From: Naegleria lovaniensis
Lineage: Eukaryota; Heterolobosea; Eutetramitea; Acrasida; Naegleriidae
DNA: 64,000 bases
Direction: 5' to 3'
Assembly: GCF_003324165.1 (NCBI RefSeq)
Contig: NW_025407824.1
Coordinates: 434,001-498,000, forward strand
Shown here: positions 53,122-64,000 of the stretch, piece after piece
Numbering within the stretch: the first letter of the stretch is position 1
How the letters are laid out: every line of letters starts with the position of its first letter
The notes under the pieces: model-generated
The model's input: only the letters and a program-made list of their open reading frames with translations
What the model was told of the DNA's origin: nothing
The model's database searches: none
Position numbers and translations under genes: made by a program

Positions 53122-53627
53122 AAATTATTTTCAACAAGGGACAAGTTTTACAATACTACAATCATTTTGCGCATTGGACAGTTCTAGGCTATCAACTCGT
53201 TTCCGATATTCGTAAATTAATTTCCAAACATCAAACCGATGAACATTCACCCTCTTCCGCTATTCCACAAATTGTTGATTTGTTGAAGCGGATTAAAGTA
53301 GTCACTGAATCATCAACTCCAACCACGGATGAGATTGAAAAACTGAAAAAATATGCTGATTTGCGTGTATCGAGAAGAAGTTACGAGGATTGGTATTGTC
53401 TTCTTAACAAGACCTTTGATTCGCTGATTTCTGTTCTTGACTGTGGTTACGTACTGGACCATCCTTACTCGCAAGAATTTAATTATACCATTGATTTTGA
53501 CCATGACTTGTTTAAGATAGAAGCAAAGTATGAACAGTTGAATGATATTGCGTTTAAATTGACAAACATACCCGAAGATTGGATGTCACAAATGGAGTAT
53601 CGAGAAGTTAACGTAAGAATACAGTAA
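53100..53627 (+). CDS. Hypothetical helical protein, 175 residues
   Basis: A single exon with no family recognised. It begins MGHPGQVKIIFNKGQVLQYY and is mostly helical and charged, with a basic heptad-like stretch (IPQIVDLLKRIKVV) and an aromatic cluster (RRSYEDWYCLLNKTF). No signal peptide or membrane span is visible. The last codons (GAAGTTAACGTAAGA) contain a possible GTAAGA donor, so a further exon cannot be excluded. The frame upstream of the ATG is joined to another ORF by an A9 run (see the overlapping feature). It sits between the tRNA and ODC. Confidence 0.55.
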   Translation: MGHPGQVKIIFNKGQVLQYYNHFAHWTVLGYQLVSDIRKLISKHQTDEHSPSSAIPQIVDLLKRIKVVTESSTPTTDEIEKLKKYADLRVSRRSYEDWYCLLNKTFDSLISVLDCGYVLDHPYSQEFNYTIDFDHDLFKIEAKYEQLNDIAFKLTNIPEDWMSQMEYREVNVRIQ

Positions 53628-53747
53628 AGCAAATGTTTCGAGGAATATCATACAGTGTCAAAGCATGAAGGAGTTGTTGTTGTTTATTTTGTGAAGTGTG
53701 ATGCACTTTTCATTGCAATACACAAGGTAAAAGACATATATAGCTAA

Positions 53748-55226
53748 TTAATCAATGCGAGCAATGTAGTGAATCTTTGCAAGCTTGAAACCGTTGAAAG
53801 AAGTACCAGCAGCAATGGTATACGCTCCAAACAATTCAACGAAGAGAACATCTCCACATTCTAAACAGTTTGGAATGTTATGGGAATCTTTGAGAATGAC
53901 GTCCATTGAATCACAAGTACTGCCATACAAAGTAACAGGCTTATCGGTGTGACCAACTCTTTCTTCAACCTCATCCTTTACATTATCAGAAACGAGCTCT
54001 TCGTAGCTGATATGTTTAATTTCAGGTTCTGCATGATCAAAGATGAGACAGTTGAAGCTATGATAAACACCTTCATAAATGTAGTACAAGACTCTAGACT
54101 TTTCAATTCTTCTTGAGAAGATTGATGTGACCAAGGTATGTGTACTGTGAGCGATATATCTGCCTGGTTCAGCAATAATCTTTACCCCACTATTGACAGG
54201 GAAAAGTTCATCAAGAAGTGGTTTGATGGTTCTTGCAACAGAAATGAAAGCAGCATTTCCGTGTTCATTACTTCTTCCTTGCCAACCTCCACCAAGGTCT
54301 AGCAACCACATTTTCTTATTCAACACTTTAAAGCCATAGTCAAATACAGCACGAGCATCTCTAATTGCTTTGAGGAATGAATTAACATCATTGCAACCAG
54401 AGCCAACATGGAAACTGACACCAACAAGATTCAAGCCTAAATCTTTGATAATGTCAACCATTTCGAAAGCAACACCAAGTTCAGCACCAAACTTGGTACT
54501 GAATTGGCAAACAGAGTGACTGTCGTCAGTCTTGATACGAATTACAATTTGTGCATCTGGCCAGTATTTCTTCAATTTATACAACTCATCAACGTTGTCA
54601 GCAGTGGTGAGTTGAACTCCGCTTGTACTGGCGTATTTAACATGAGAAATTGGATGACATGGATTGGCATAAATACATCTTGCAGCCAGTTCATCATTGT
54701 TTGGAAGAACTTGTTTGACACATTCAATTTCGTCACGTGAAGCAACGTCAAAACCACAACCAAGTTTCTCAAGCACTCTCAAAAAGTATGGATTTGGGTT
54801 ACACTTGATAGCATAGAAAGGAGTAACTCTTGGTAACTCTTGTCTCCATGTTTGAACTTGTCTCAGCACCTCAGACAAGTCAACAATGTAGAAAGGTTCT
54901 TCAATGGTTGGAAGGTCATCACCGGAGGCACCACATCTAATCTTGGTCTCATACATGTGTTTAATTATCTTTTTTGTTGAGAGATCAGAAGGAATAAACT
55001 CCGCACCGAATTGTTCAAAGAAAGCCTTCTTATCCATAGCATCGTAATCAAAACCAAAGACTGGTACATCTTCAAGTTTTTGTTCCTTTGAAGGAGTTTG
55101 TGGTAGAATAGATGATCTATTCAATACCTCGTTCTTTTCAAGAATGATTAATTCTTGTTCAGTATTGGTTACTGAGTTAAAGTCTACAAATTCATTTTGG
55201 GTTGGGTTAACAATGATTGTTTCCAT
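53748..55226 (-). CDS. ODC1: Ornithine decarboxylase
   Basis: A single exon of 492 residues, a fold-III PLP enzyme converting ornithine to putrescine, the entry to polyamine synthesis. After about 60 variable residues comes the PLP-lysine block PFYAIKCNPNPYFLRVL. Then FDVASRDEIECVKQ, VSFHVGSGCNDVNSF, LDLGGGWQG, the pyridoxal-phosphate EPGRYIAHSTHTLV and the active-site Cys block YGSTCDSMDVI, which acts across the dimer. The N-terminal extension is longer than in metazoan ODC. No PEST-like C-terminal tail is visible, so antizyme-directed turnover of the mammalian kind is not indicated. Confidence 0.95.
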   Translation of the reverse strand: METIIVNPTQNEFVDFNSVTNTEQELIILEKNEVLNRSSILPQTPSKEQKLEDVPVFGFDYDAMDKKAFFEQFGAEFIPSDLSTKKIIKHMYETKIRCGASGDDLPTIEEPFYIVDLSEVLRQVQTWRQELPRVTPFYAIKCNPNPYFLRVLEKLGCGFDVASRDEIECVKQVLPNNDELAARCIYANPCHPISHVKYASTSGVQLTTADNVDELYKLKKYWPDAQIVIRIKTDDSHSVCQFSTKFGAELGVAFEMVDIIKDLGLNLVGVSFHVGSGCNDVNSFLKAIRDARAVFDYGFKVLNKKMWLLDLGGGWQGRSNEHGNAAFISVARTIKPLLDELFPVNSGVKIIAEPGRYIAHSTHTLVTSIFSRRIEKSRVLYYIYEGVYHSFNCLIFDHAEPEIKHISYEELVSDNVKDEVEERVGHTDKPVTLYGSTCDSMDVILKDSHNIPNCLECGDVLFVELFGAYTIAAGTSFNGFKLAKIHYIARID

Positions 55227-55670
55227 TGAGTGGTGTTCTTATGAATAGAATGGAATAACTTGTTGGCTTGTTGGTGCTTGGCTTGTACAAGTGGCTTCTT
55301 GAAGAAGAATTTGCCTGTGGTTGCTTTTGACGGCGGTGTTGAGGTGTTGAAGAATCTCCTTGTTGTTTGAAAGCAGCAAGATGTGAGAAGGGTGAATTTT
55401 TTTTTAAATTCGAACTAAAAACAAAAAGTCGCATTTATTTCGGTTGGGTGGCTGCAACCGACGTAAAGATTACAATGGGTGCCAGTTGTCTTCTGGTTGC
55501 TCTGCTCATGTCTTCAACGTGGGTATGCATCGCCACCCACTCAATGAAATCGAGCGTGTTAAAAGATATTCAAAATATTCAAAATGAATATTGTTGCCTA
55601 TTTTTACTATCCAATAACAACATTCGTGCTGTAAAATGATTGGCTAATTTCTAAAATTGTCCACAAGTAC
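55227..55670. other. Region between ODC and desaturase genes
   Basis: These 444 bases contain the ODC promoter and leader (minus) and the desaturase 3' end. A short plus frame with a hydrophobic start at 55474 (MGASCLLVALLMSSTWVC) is not supported by context. Nothing else is seen. Confidence 0.4.
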
Positions 55671-57513
55671 TCAAAGGGTATTGTTCAAAAGTTGCTTCTT
55701 TGAAAAGAGAGTCAATTGGCGAACATGACTCTCCAGAGCATCTGAGAATTTATCATAAATTGTGTATGGAACGCTATTTTCCTTGCATACTTGCTTCACA
55801 ATTGGCAAAAGTGTTGGATACAACCAAGGATTAATGCCTGGAAACAAGTGATGAATGACTTGGTAATTTAAGAAACCGGATAAATAAGTCCACAAGTAAC
55901 TGTCATGGCAATAATCAATGCCTATACCACGCCGTTTCAATTCATAATTAGAACAAGAGTTCAATTACTTACATGTTCGTACTTGAATTTCAGCCCAATC
56001 CAAGTCACCATTTCCATTGGAGTTTTCAACCATTTCATTCAATACGTTCGAGGGCCAAGCACATTTTTCACTAATATGATTAATTTGAGATAAAAAGCCA
56101 AACAAAATTCCAGCAACAACTTCTGTGGCAACAAATGCAAGTAGTGCTTCTAATGTTGACCTTCCAATAACTCCTCCACTCTTGTAAAATAGATATCCTG
56201 GTAGAATAGTTCTATAAACCACAAAAACTATCTTTGACAAGTAGAAATGAAATGTAGTCCAACTTAATGTTGATGAAGCAAAAGTGACTCCTATTCATAC
56301 AACCTGGAGTTTGAAACATTCAACCATTCCTTATTTGACGACTTACCTTCGCTCACATGTCTAGTCCAATAATGAACAAAGTCAACCAGTTGCATATAAA
56401 AGATCAGGGATGCGTATAACAAAGGGAGACTCGAAAAAGACCCAGTTTTGGCCATGATGTTCACTGGAACAGATTTGTAATCTTTTGGTTCCTCATACAT
56501 TTTCGACACTACATTAACTTCATCAGCAGCTCTATCGGTGCTACTTGATTTAACTTTAGCAGGTACCTTAGTTGTAGCATTTGTGTTCGTTGCTTCTAAA
56601 TATCTGTTCCATTCGTAGACTCCAACATCTGGATCCAGTTCGCTCATGTTGGTATACACATGATGAGCCACATTATGTCTAATGGTCCAACAATAAAACG
56701 ATTGACCTAAAATATAGCTACCAAATGTTCCAAACCAATTCCAAAACCTAGTATTGTTGGTGAATGAACCATGACCGACGTCATGCAAGATATGAACCTA
56801 ATAATGATAATGACCAATAGTGATAGAATTGTGTAAACTTGTTATCATAACCATTTTAAATTACATACCATTGTTAGATGATGAAAAAGTCCAGCAAGTG
56901 CTCCCAAAGCAATAACCACCACCAAAGGAAGAGAAGGAATGTATTGAGAAGCGAGTTGGCAAATGAGCAAACCTCCAATAATGAAAATTGCATTCACCAA
57001 CCTCAAGCCATCCACTTTCCGGATTCTATTCTTGAAATCAGGCTTCTTCATTAGCTGATCCCTAATTCTTTGTTTCATGATTTCATAAATGTTTCGTTGT
57101 TGTCCATTCTCTATGCTGCTCAATGGAGATTGGAAAGTAAATTTGATGGCTGCATCGTTCGGAAGCTCGTCGCTTGAATTGTTGGTAGACACTTTGGCAC
57201 TCTCAACATCAAACTCTCCCACATATTTAATGGATTTACTTGGGCTCTTCTTATTGTTCAAATAGCTCTTGGCAATGATGGAAGATGATAAATGGTAGGA
57301 CTCAAATAAGGCAGTGGCATCTCTTGCACAAGCACTCCGAATCATTTCTTCCCCACCCGGATGCACGCTTGCAAAGTCCGTTAAATCATACACATGGTCA
57401 TAGAGGACTGCCCATAAACGAGGGTTTTTGATGCCGTCATGTTCCTGCAATTCTTGAAGTGTTATCTTGTTGGGTTCGGAAGACGCGTTCATCGTACTCG
57501 TAGAAGATGGCAT
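55671..57513 (-). CDS. Cytochrome b5 front-end fatty acid desaturase (delta-5/6 type)
   Basis: Four exons (57513-56869, 56797-56347, 56290-55973, 55921-55671) give 554 residues. An N-terminal cytochrome b5 domain (about 18-95) has the heme motif VHPGGEEMIRSACARDATAL and the second His in SYHLSS. The desaturase part shows the three His boxes: HDVGH (completed by splicing), HNVAHH and QVIHH, the last with the Gln that marks front-end desaturases. Four hydrophobic spans are visible. It would insert a double bond between an existing one and the carboxyl end of polyunsaturated fatty acids in the ER. Delta-5 versus delta-6 cannot be told by eye. An extra hydrophilic loop (about 290-330, THxxT-rich) lies between box 2 and box 3. 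Confidence 0.9.
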
Positions 57514-58406
57514 TTTGAAGAAGGCTTGGGTACCAATTATTTCAGAAATTGATATTGATGATAAGGCGAGAAAGCAGCAAGAATAGTACTACGCAATCTT
57601 TGTTTTTCTTTTTGTTGAACGCTCGAAAGTGATTATGATAATGTGCACTTAAGGTGTGGGTCAAAGAAACAGTTTCCTTATGGAAAATGTGCGAGACTTT
57701 TGTTCAACTTGATCGTTAATCAATCAGTTTTTGCAAATGTTTTTTGAATTAAGGCCATCATCAGCGAGATTTTTCTGTGTTGCATGTTCGGCGTAATTTG
57801 TTGTTTGTGGAAGTTTTGACTTTTAGAGTCCTCTCTTGTTGAACTATCAATTTTCTCTTTTTTTTGGCAGTGTTTTGGAAATGGAATCAAAGGGAGTTGA
57901 GTGTTTTGGCAGTGCTTCTGCTACATGTCAAAGGACTTCAGTCAACAAACAATCAAAAGAATGTCATCATCCTACGGAGAATCCTCTTTCAAAGATTAAA
58001 CAAGCAAATATCTTTAAAGATTGACCCGAATTCATTCCTTCCTAGAAGAAGAAAATAATTGTCTGATTTTTCTTAATCTCACAACTACAGCTCAGAATGA
58101 TGATGTTGATTGTTTCATGAGAATGAAGTGAGATGAAGGCGGTGAAAGACGGGAAACAGGAGCTGATGACAAGGTTCAAACTCCTAAAAAAATTTCACAC
58201 AAGGCCACTCAAATTAATTTCATCGGCCCATCAACGTTGTGAACACATCTTCTCCTTGATTGCAGCACAAATTTTCCGAGAGGCCTTGTGTTGATCAAGT
58301 AGAACCATTGTGTTTTTACTTCAAGATTTTTATCATTCAATACCCGTCATCATCAAGAATTATCTTGTGCAAATATTGAAATTCCGTAATTCGCTCCGAT
58401 TCCATA
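57514..58406. other. Divergent intergenic region between desaturase and ABCG genes
   Basis: 893 bases holding both promoters. Short open frames near 57836-58058 lack coding character. No tRNA, repeat or conserved element was recognised. Confidence 0.5.
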
Positions 58407-61400
58407 ATGTCATTGTGTGTTCAATCATCTTCATCCTCATCATCGAGGAGAATCAACAACAGTCATTATCATGTGATTTGTTCAGTATCACTTTTAGTAA
58501 TGCTCTCTGTAGTGTTGATGACACCTTTCTGTGTTGTGTCAACAATGGGATCTTCCTCCGCCATGCTCACTCATCGATTTCATTCAGGAAAGGATCATGT
58601 TCTGTTTCAAAAATTAAAGGAACATTTGAATAGTAAACAACCACATATTCATACCTCCCGAACATCACACTTGAATACACCAAACACAAACTATGTGTAC
58701 AGAGGTCCAACGGCAAGCGAGATTTGTGTTTCTAATTTATTGTTGGGAAGATATATTAAAGATTTGTGGTGTGAACAAGTCAATCCATACTCTGGAACAC
58801 CAGAAATTCTTGCTGATATTTCTGTCATGAAGAGTTCAGATTTTAGTTATGACTGTGTAAGACAGCCAGCAACATTGAATTCCTCAAACTCCACGTATGA
58901 TGATCAAATGGATGATTGTTATAGCGTTGTTGGAATCAGAGCTTTTGATTATATTGGTACCTTTGTCATGCCTGGAACAAGCTACATGATTGAAGCTTTG
59001 AGAAATGGAAGAATATTCTTTATTAACACAAATATTCAGTATATTTTGGGAGGAGCAACAAGAATTTATTACAAGCCAGAAAAGTTTGCAAATATTATCA
59101 AATTTGATGGTCATGCTCAGGTCACAGGAAAAGGATCAGATGCCTATGACCATATAACCTTTGCACAAAAATCTGTAGATTCCTCCAATCTCAATATCAA
59201 TGGAATGTACAATATTGAGAATCAAGCATTACAATTGACAAAAACATGGTACTATGCTTTAGACCCATCGGTGACAGAAGTTTTACAACTCAAAATGATT
59301 AGAGATCCAACATCTCAAAATATTTATTCAGTTGCATTGGTCAAACAAAACAAGGATAGTGTATATCAATTGATTTTCTTACAACCTGATGCAATTTATA
59401 ACAATAATTTAGCCACTGTGAGAAAATGGGATATTATTGTGCCAGCTGGTAATGAAAAGATTCATTTTGATTCTTCAATTCAATTTGGAAACTTCTCATC
59501 ACGTGCACCAATGAGAGTGAATGCCAAAATTTTTGATGCTAACAATTTGGCATTGGCTCGAGCTTTGATTACCATTCAAACTGATAAGCAAGTGAGAATT
59601 TTCGAGTTTAGCGACAATAGCGAGTCCATGGCTATTGATTTCACAAAGAACGATTTGTTGTCAACCTTCTATAGTGCTCCTGATTTTACTAAAATTACCT
59701 ATGCTCGTCTCATTTCGGAGACTGTTAGAAGACCCTTATCACTGGATAGATTTTCAACATGCTCCAATATTGAGTTTCCGCTTTCTCAGAATATGTTCTT
59801 GGCTTTGGGTTTAACTCAGAATTACGACGGCCCTGACAATATTATTTATACCATGCTTATTCATCATATTCATGAATTTTCAAGTTATAACTTTGTAAAG
59901 TCAAGCAGTGGTCAAACTAACACAGTCAACAGACCAGAAAACTTTGCTTGTAAGCCCACAGAATATGTTGATAGGAACGGAGCATGTGCATCTAATATTG
60001 AGAGTTATACCAGGTTTGATAATGAAATAATTTCTATCGACTCCAAATTTATGGATATCAACGAAACTATTAATGAAGTTGATGCCTACGATCCAGGTGG
60101 CCATCTCAATGCACCAGTTCTTTGTGAGCTATCATATATGGGACCAAATACTCCACCAGACAAGGAAAAATGTCGTTCTATGGCTGAAAGTGTTGCTTGT
60201 GAAATTGATATTTTCAATGGTGGATTAGGAGACGTTGCTAATTTATACTCGTTCTTCTATAGTTATTGGCAAGAAACCATTTTTGTTACAAAAAGCAATT
60301 CAGATATTGAAATACATGCAATGGCACTAGATTTAGATCCAACTGATACTCAGGCGTATGTCACACTCACCAAATTGAACCGATTCAAAGTATTAGGCAA
60401 CATTATTGACTTGCATGTTTCTTCTAACAATTTACACATGTTCATCTCTGTGAGTAGACAACGATGGGAAATTGACGCACTGAAACGATATGCTCTTGTC
60501 TGTGACGCACTCGCTAAAAATCCTGATGACTTGTTTTTAAAGGCGTTCAAAGACAAGTGTGAACTAATTCCACCAATTCCAATCAACGAAAACCAATTTG
60601 CCCTCGTTACAAGTGCCTGTATTAAGGGAAGTCTTTGTAGTTCCTTCTCAAAACATTTGATTCGATCAACTTCCTCCAAAGGTACTTTTGTTTATCGATC
60701 AGTTGCTGAAATTCCCTGCATCATTGGAAGTTATTGTGTTTCAGGTATAAGAATACCTTGTCCTTTGGGATATATTTGTCCAGACTTTGGAATGGTTGCT
60801 CCACAAAAATGTAACGCCAACTATGGTTATCAGACATGTTACAGTGATAGCTTGGACACAGCATACACTTGTCCAAATGGAACTCTCTGTACCACCGATT
60901 ATTTAATACCCATTCCAGCAAGCCCAGGTCACTTTGTTAAAAAGACGGATTATGGACAGGGTATTGTCGTGATTGATGGTCTTGAAAAATGCAGTGAAGG
61001 AGATTACTGTAATTTGGCGAGAGAAGCAATCACAACACCAATGAATGGCTCACTCTCCATCTTGTTGTGTCCTGCTGATACCTATTGTGTGAATGCATCA
61101 ATTTTAGAACCTTCATTATGTTCCTATACCAATAATTCAATGGACTATTGCCCACCCGGATCCGTCTCTAAGAGCTTGTGCCCAGCAGGTTATTATTGTG
61201 CCAATCCAAATTCTATCAAACCTTGCTCACAAACACAGTATTGTCCAGAAGGATCTTTTACCTATCAGCTTTGTCCAGAAGGATATTATTGTCCAAATGC
61301 AAGTGCAAAAATTGGTTGTCCTGCAGGTTATTTCTGTAGACAGGGTTCCATTGAGCCTTCTCCATGTTCATGGTTTTTATCTTCATGTCCTGAGATGAGT

Positions 61401-63721
61401 GCTTCTGATCGAATGACTTATGGAGGTCTTGTATTGGTGTTTGTACTGTTATTCTTGATGGCAGTACTCTATTTTGCATATGAAGCTGCTTTCAAATTAT
61501 ACATCAAGATGAGTACAAGGCAACGAAAGAGAAATCCAGGTGAAAGTTCCTCTCTCTTCTCTCCCAAACAAAAATCGTATTCTACGGCCAATACTGGTTG
61601 CAGCAGTTTCCATGAAGAACAATTTACTGTCGATATTGGATTCCAAGATTTAGGTCTTGTGTTGAGAGGTTCTGGTAAAAAAGTGTTGAATGGTGTTACA
61701 GGTGAAATTAAGCATGGAAGATTAACAGCTGTCATGGGTCTATCAGGAGCTGGTAAAGTAAGTTGATTGTTTATTCATGATATAATGTTGATGCCGAATC
61801 TGATCATCATATTTATGTATTTTATCATATTCATGTATTGTCATATTTACGTATGATCAAATTCATGTAGAGTACATTTATTACCACACTCTCCAATCGT
61901 GCCTATTATGGTACTCAAGTGGGTAAAGTATTTGTCAATGGAATTGAAGAACGTCTTTCCAACTACAATCGAAAAATTGGTTTCGTTCCACAAGATGATA
62001 TTATGATTCCGACCATGACTGTTGAGGAGACTCTCTATTTTTCTGCCAAGACAAGATTGGATGCTAGTACTCCACAAAAACAGATCAACGCCATTGTCAA
62101 TGATGTCATTAAGGTATTACGATTGGAAGATGTTAGACATTCTCTCATTGGAGATCAAGAAAAACGTGGAATATCTGGTGGTCAAAGAAAACGTGTGAAT
62201 GTTGGTATTGAACTTGTTTCCTCTCCTTATGTGTTATTCTTGGATGAACCAACTAGTGGTCTCGATTCAGCAAGCTCTAAAGAAGTGTGTGAAGCTCTTC
62301 AAGCAATTGCAAGCTGTGGAATTACAGTCATTACAGTTATTCACCAACCTCGTTATGAAATTTTCAACATGTTTGATACATTGTTGTTGTTAGGAAAAGG
62401 AGGAAGAACGATTTATCTTGGCCCAATTTCAAGAGTTGAAGAATATTTTGAAGAAATTGGATTTACAAAGCCAAATGGAACGAACTTGGCTGATTTTGTG
62501 ATTGATGTTTCAGCAGGACTGATTCAAAATGATACCAATGATTTTGATCCTAGTACTTTACCTGATATTTGGGTTCAAAAGAAGACCAAATATTCCGATG
62601 AGGAACCAGGAATTGCACAATATCTTCCCAAAGATGAGAATGGTACAAGTTCACAATCTATCAATTCCTCTCTTCCTCTTACTGGTGAAGATTCGACATC
62701 TTGTTGTAAGACTACTAAGAGTGAACCACCCAAGAGACCCAACAAGTTCAAGAATCCAAGATTACCCTATTTTTCACAATTTTTCATGTGCTTTAAGAGA
62801 AGTTTGACTCAACTTCTTCGTACTTTACCAAGTTTAGTGTTGGATTATTCTTTAATATTCTTGTGTGGCGCATTTCTTGGATTAATCTATTACAATAAGG
62901 TATACATTGGTCCACCACCAAAAGCAGTTTATGAAATGTGTCCAAATGGGCTCCAGGACATTTGTTCTCAACCTCTTGAAGATCCAATTTATTCAACATC
63001 CTCTCTCATGACACTTGCTATGGCGCTTATGGGTGCCATGTCAGCACTTCGAGCATTTGGAGGCGAATATTTAGTATTTTATAGAGAAAGTCAAACTGGA
63101 TTGAGTACTTTTTGTTATTTTTGGGCCAAAGATATTTCCTTATTTATTGTGAATATTTTCGCACCAGTAGTGTTCTTGAGTATTTATTATACCACTGTGT
63201 CACCGAGAGCACCTGTTTATGAATATTATTATGTACTGCTATTGGTTTATTGGACATCTTACGGATTGGGATATTTCATTAGTATAATTATCAAACCAAA
63301 TATTGCTCAATTAACAGCTGTCGTCATTGTATTTATTTTTAACACTTTCAGTGGTGCTACGACTCCCCTACCAACTCTTAAAGAAATGTATTTCCCTATT
63401 AATTATTTGCCATACCTCTCCTATCTGACCTACAGTCATGAAAATGCCTATCTTATTGAATTGAAGAGATATGAAGGCATGTATGATTTGTCAAAGAGTT
63501 TGAAAATCATGGGCTATTCATGGGACGATTTTTACATGACCATTTACATGATGATTGTTTATGGATTCATATTCAGAATTGCAGCTTTTATTGCTTTGGT
63601 TTGTGTGAAGCCTTCCAGTTTTTATAATTTGGCTGTTGTTTCTACCATCAACTTTTTCCAAACAAAAGTAAGAGCCATTATTAGAATGTTTAAGAGAAAG
63701 TCCAAGGAAGGAGATGTCTAA
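58407..63721 (+). CDS. ABCG-type half-transporter with a giant secreted N-terminal region
   Basis: Two exons (58407-61757 and 61871-63721) give 1733 residues; the intron falls inside Walker A. A signal peptide (SVSLLVMLSVVLMTPFCVV) starts an extracellular region of about 970 residues with many NxS/T sites. Residues 770-1000 are Cys-rich with repeated CPxGYYC units (CPLGYICPD, CPAGYYCAN, CPEGYYCPN, CPAGYFCRQ), like ephrin-receptor-type and plant ABCG24/28 repeats. A TM at about 1005-1028 is followed by the nucleotide-binding domain: GLSGAGKST, Q-loop GFVPQDD, signature ISGGQRKRVNVG, Walker B LFLDEPTSGLDS and H-loop VIHQP. Six C-terminal TMs form the ABC2 domain. It probably dimerises. The substrate is unknown; lipids or sterols are usual for ABCG. 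Confidence 0.92.
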
Positions 63722-63876
63722 GTGTTGAGGATCATGATTTCTCCAATAATAAAATCCATTCGTGTTTGATTATTACTACTTGCTTTGGGCAAAGCTCTGA
63801 TAGTTGTGTTTGATACTACTACTAGCATTAGGTTGTGTTCAAGTTCAACTTGGCAACTTAACAACACTCCACAAAA

Positions 63877-64000
63877 ATGTCTCAAGGTGGTCAAGCCGTG
63901 ACAAATTTGAGCTCATCATACTCCTCCAACAACAACCGTAGAAGCTGTTCTCCTACGCTCCATGATCTACCTGATGAAGTTATTTCCAAGATTTGTTCCT
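63877..64000 (+). CDS. F-box protein, 5' end only
   Basis: An ATG at 63877 after CACAAAAA starts a frame (MSQGGQAVTNLSSSYSSN) that reaches the start of an F-box (LHDLPDEVISKICS) at the window edge. The rest is outside. The domain is identified from the LPDEV core; its partner domain and function are not visible. It probably recruits substrates to an SCF ligase. Confidence 0.7.
   Translation, partial: MSQGGQAVTNLSSSYSSNNNRRSCSPTLHDLPDEVISKICS

Noticed and set aside
55367-55639. Plus-strand frame with hydrophobic start between ODC and desaturase
   Set aside because: It lacks an ATG at its beginning, and the shorter version from 55474 has no conserved features and is antisense to the ODC leader.
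1-64000. Mobile elements, virus-like copies, CRISPR arrays, operons
   Set aside because: No reverse transcriptase, transposase, integrase, capsid or terminal repeats were seen. The repeats present are short and local, and the gene spacing, though tight, is interrupted by eukaryotic introns and poly(A) signals.

Overview
The window reads as nuclear DNA of a compact, AT-rich protist. Genes sit tens to a few hundred bases apart on both strands. Many are split by short introns (about 36-270 nt, mostly 40-110) with GTAAGT, GTATGT or GTAGGT donors and AG acceptors, and start codons are usually preceded by a run of A. The gene content fits a free-living amoeboflagellate of the Naegleria (Heterolobosea) type: a hemerythrin, a DNMT1-type methyltransferase, RasGEF, RGS and BTB signalling proteins, pyrimidine catabolism, ABCG and SWEET transporters, and a front-end desaturase. 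The organism assignment is inference from content and style; no database was consulted. No viral element, transposon or CRISPR array was recognised.

Layout. 1-4.2 kb (minus): 5' part of a soluble inorganic pyrophosphatase, a tandem-BRCT protein, and an ankyrin-hemerythrin fusion. 4.8-11.3 kb (plus): an amino-acid transporter with a reading-frame break, a GPI-anchored propeller-like protein, and a TALE homeodomain protein. 11.4-17.5 kb (minus): a twin-CX3C small protein, DNMT1 and TAF6. 17.6-23.5 kb (plus): GPATCH1, a BTB-BACK-WD40 protein and PI31/PSMF1. 23.5-25.3 kb (minus): a two-pore K+ channel. 25.6-35.6 kb (plus): a haspin-like kinase, dihydropyrimidine dehydrogenase, a small membrane protein, a frame-broken secreted protein, and an RGS protein with a START-like C-terminus. 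35.9-49 kb (mixed): a TenA-ThiD fusion, a SWEET transporter, TFIIIC subunit 5, an FSH1-type serine hydrolase, an F-box-RasGEF, MSH2 and a ThiE-ThiM fusion. 49.2-64 kb: UPF1, tRNA-Gln(UUG), a hypothetical protein, ornithine decarboxylase, a cytochrome-b5 front-end desaturase, a giant ABCG transporter, and the start of an F-box protein.

How the genes work together. The window is mostly housekeeping: transcription (TAF6, TFIIIC5), RNA processing and decay (GPATCH1, UPF1), DNA repair and methylation (MSH2, BRCT, DNMT1), proteasome regulation, pyrimidine, polyamine and lipid metabolism, and thiamine. Two fused thiamine genes about 10 kb apart together supply four thiamine-pathway activities. Less ordinary are several multidomain fusions (ankyrin-hemerythrin, F-box-REM-RasGEF, RGS-START-like), a haspin-like kinase with no recognisable N-lobe, a glycine-rich 12-residue repeat on a K+ channel, and a TTTGGCG-type motif close upstream of several genes, including DNMT1, the BRCT gene and the haspin-like gene. 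Coordinates of split genes give the whole span from start to stop codon; exons are listed in the evidence.
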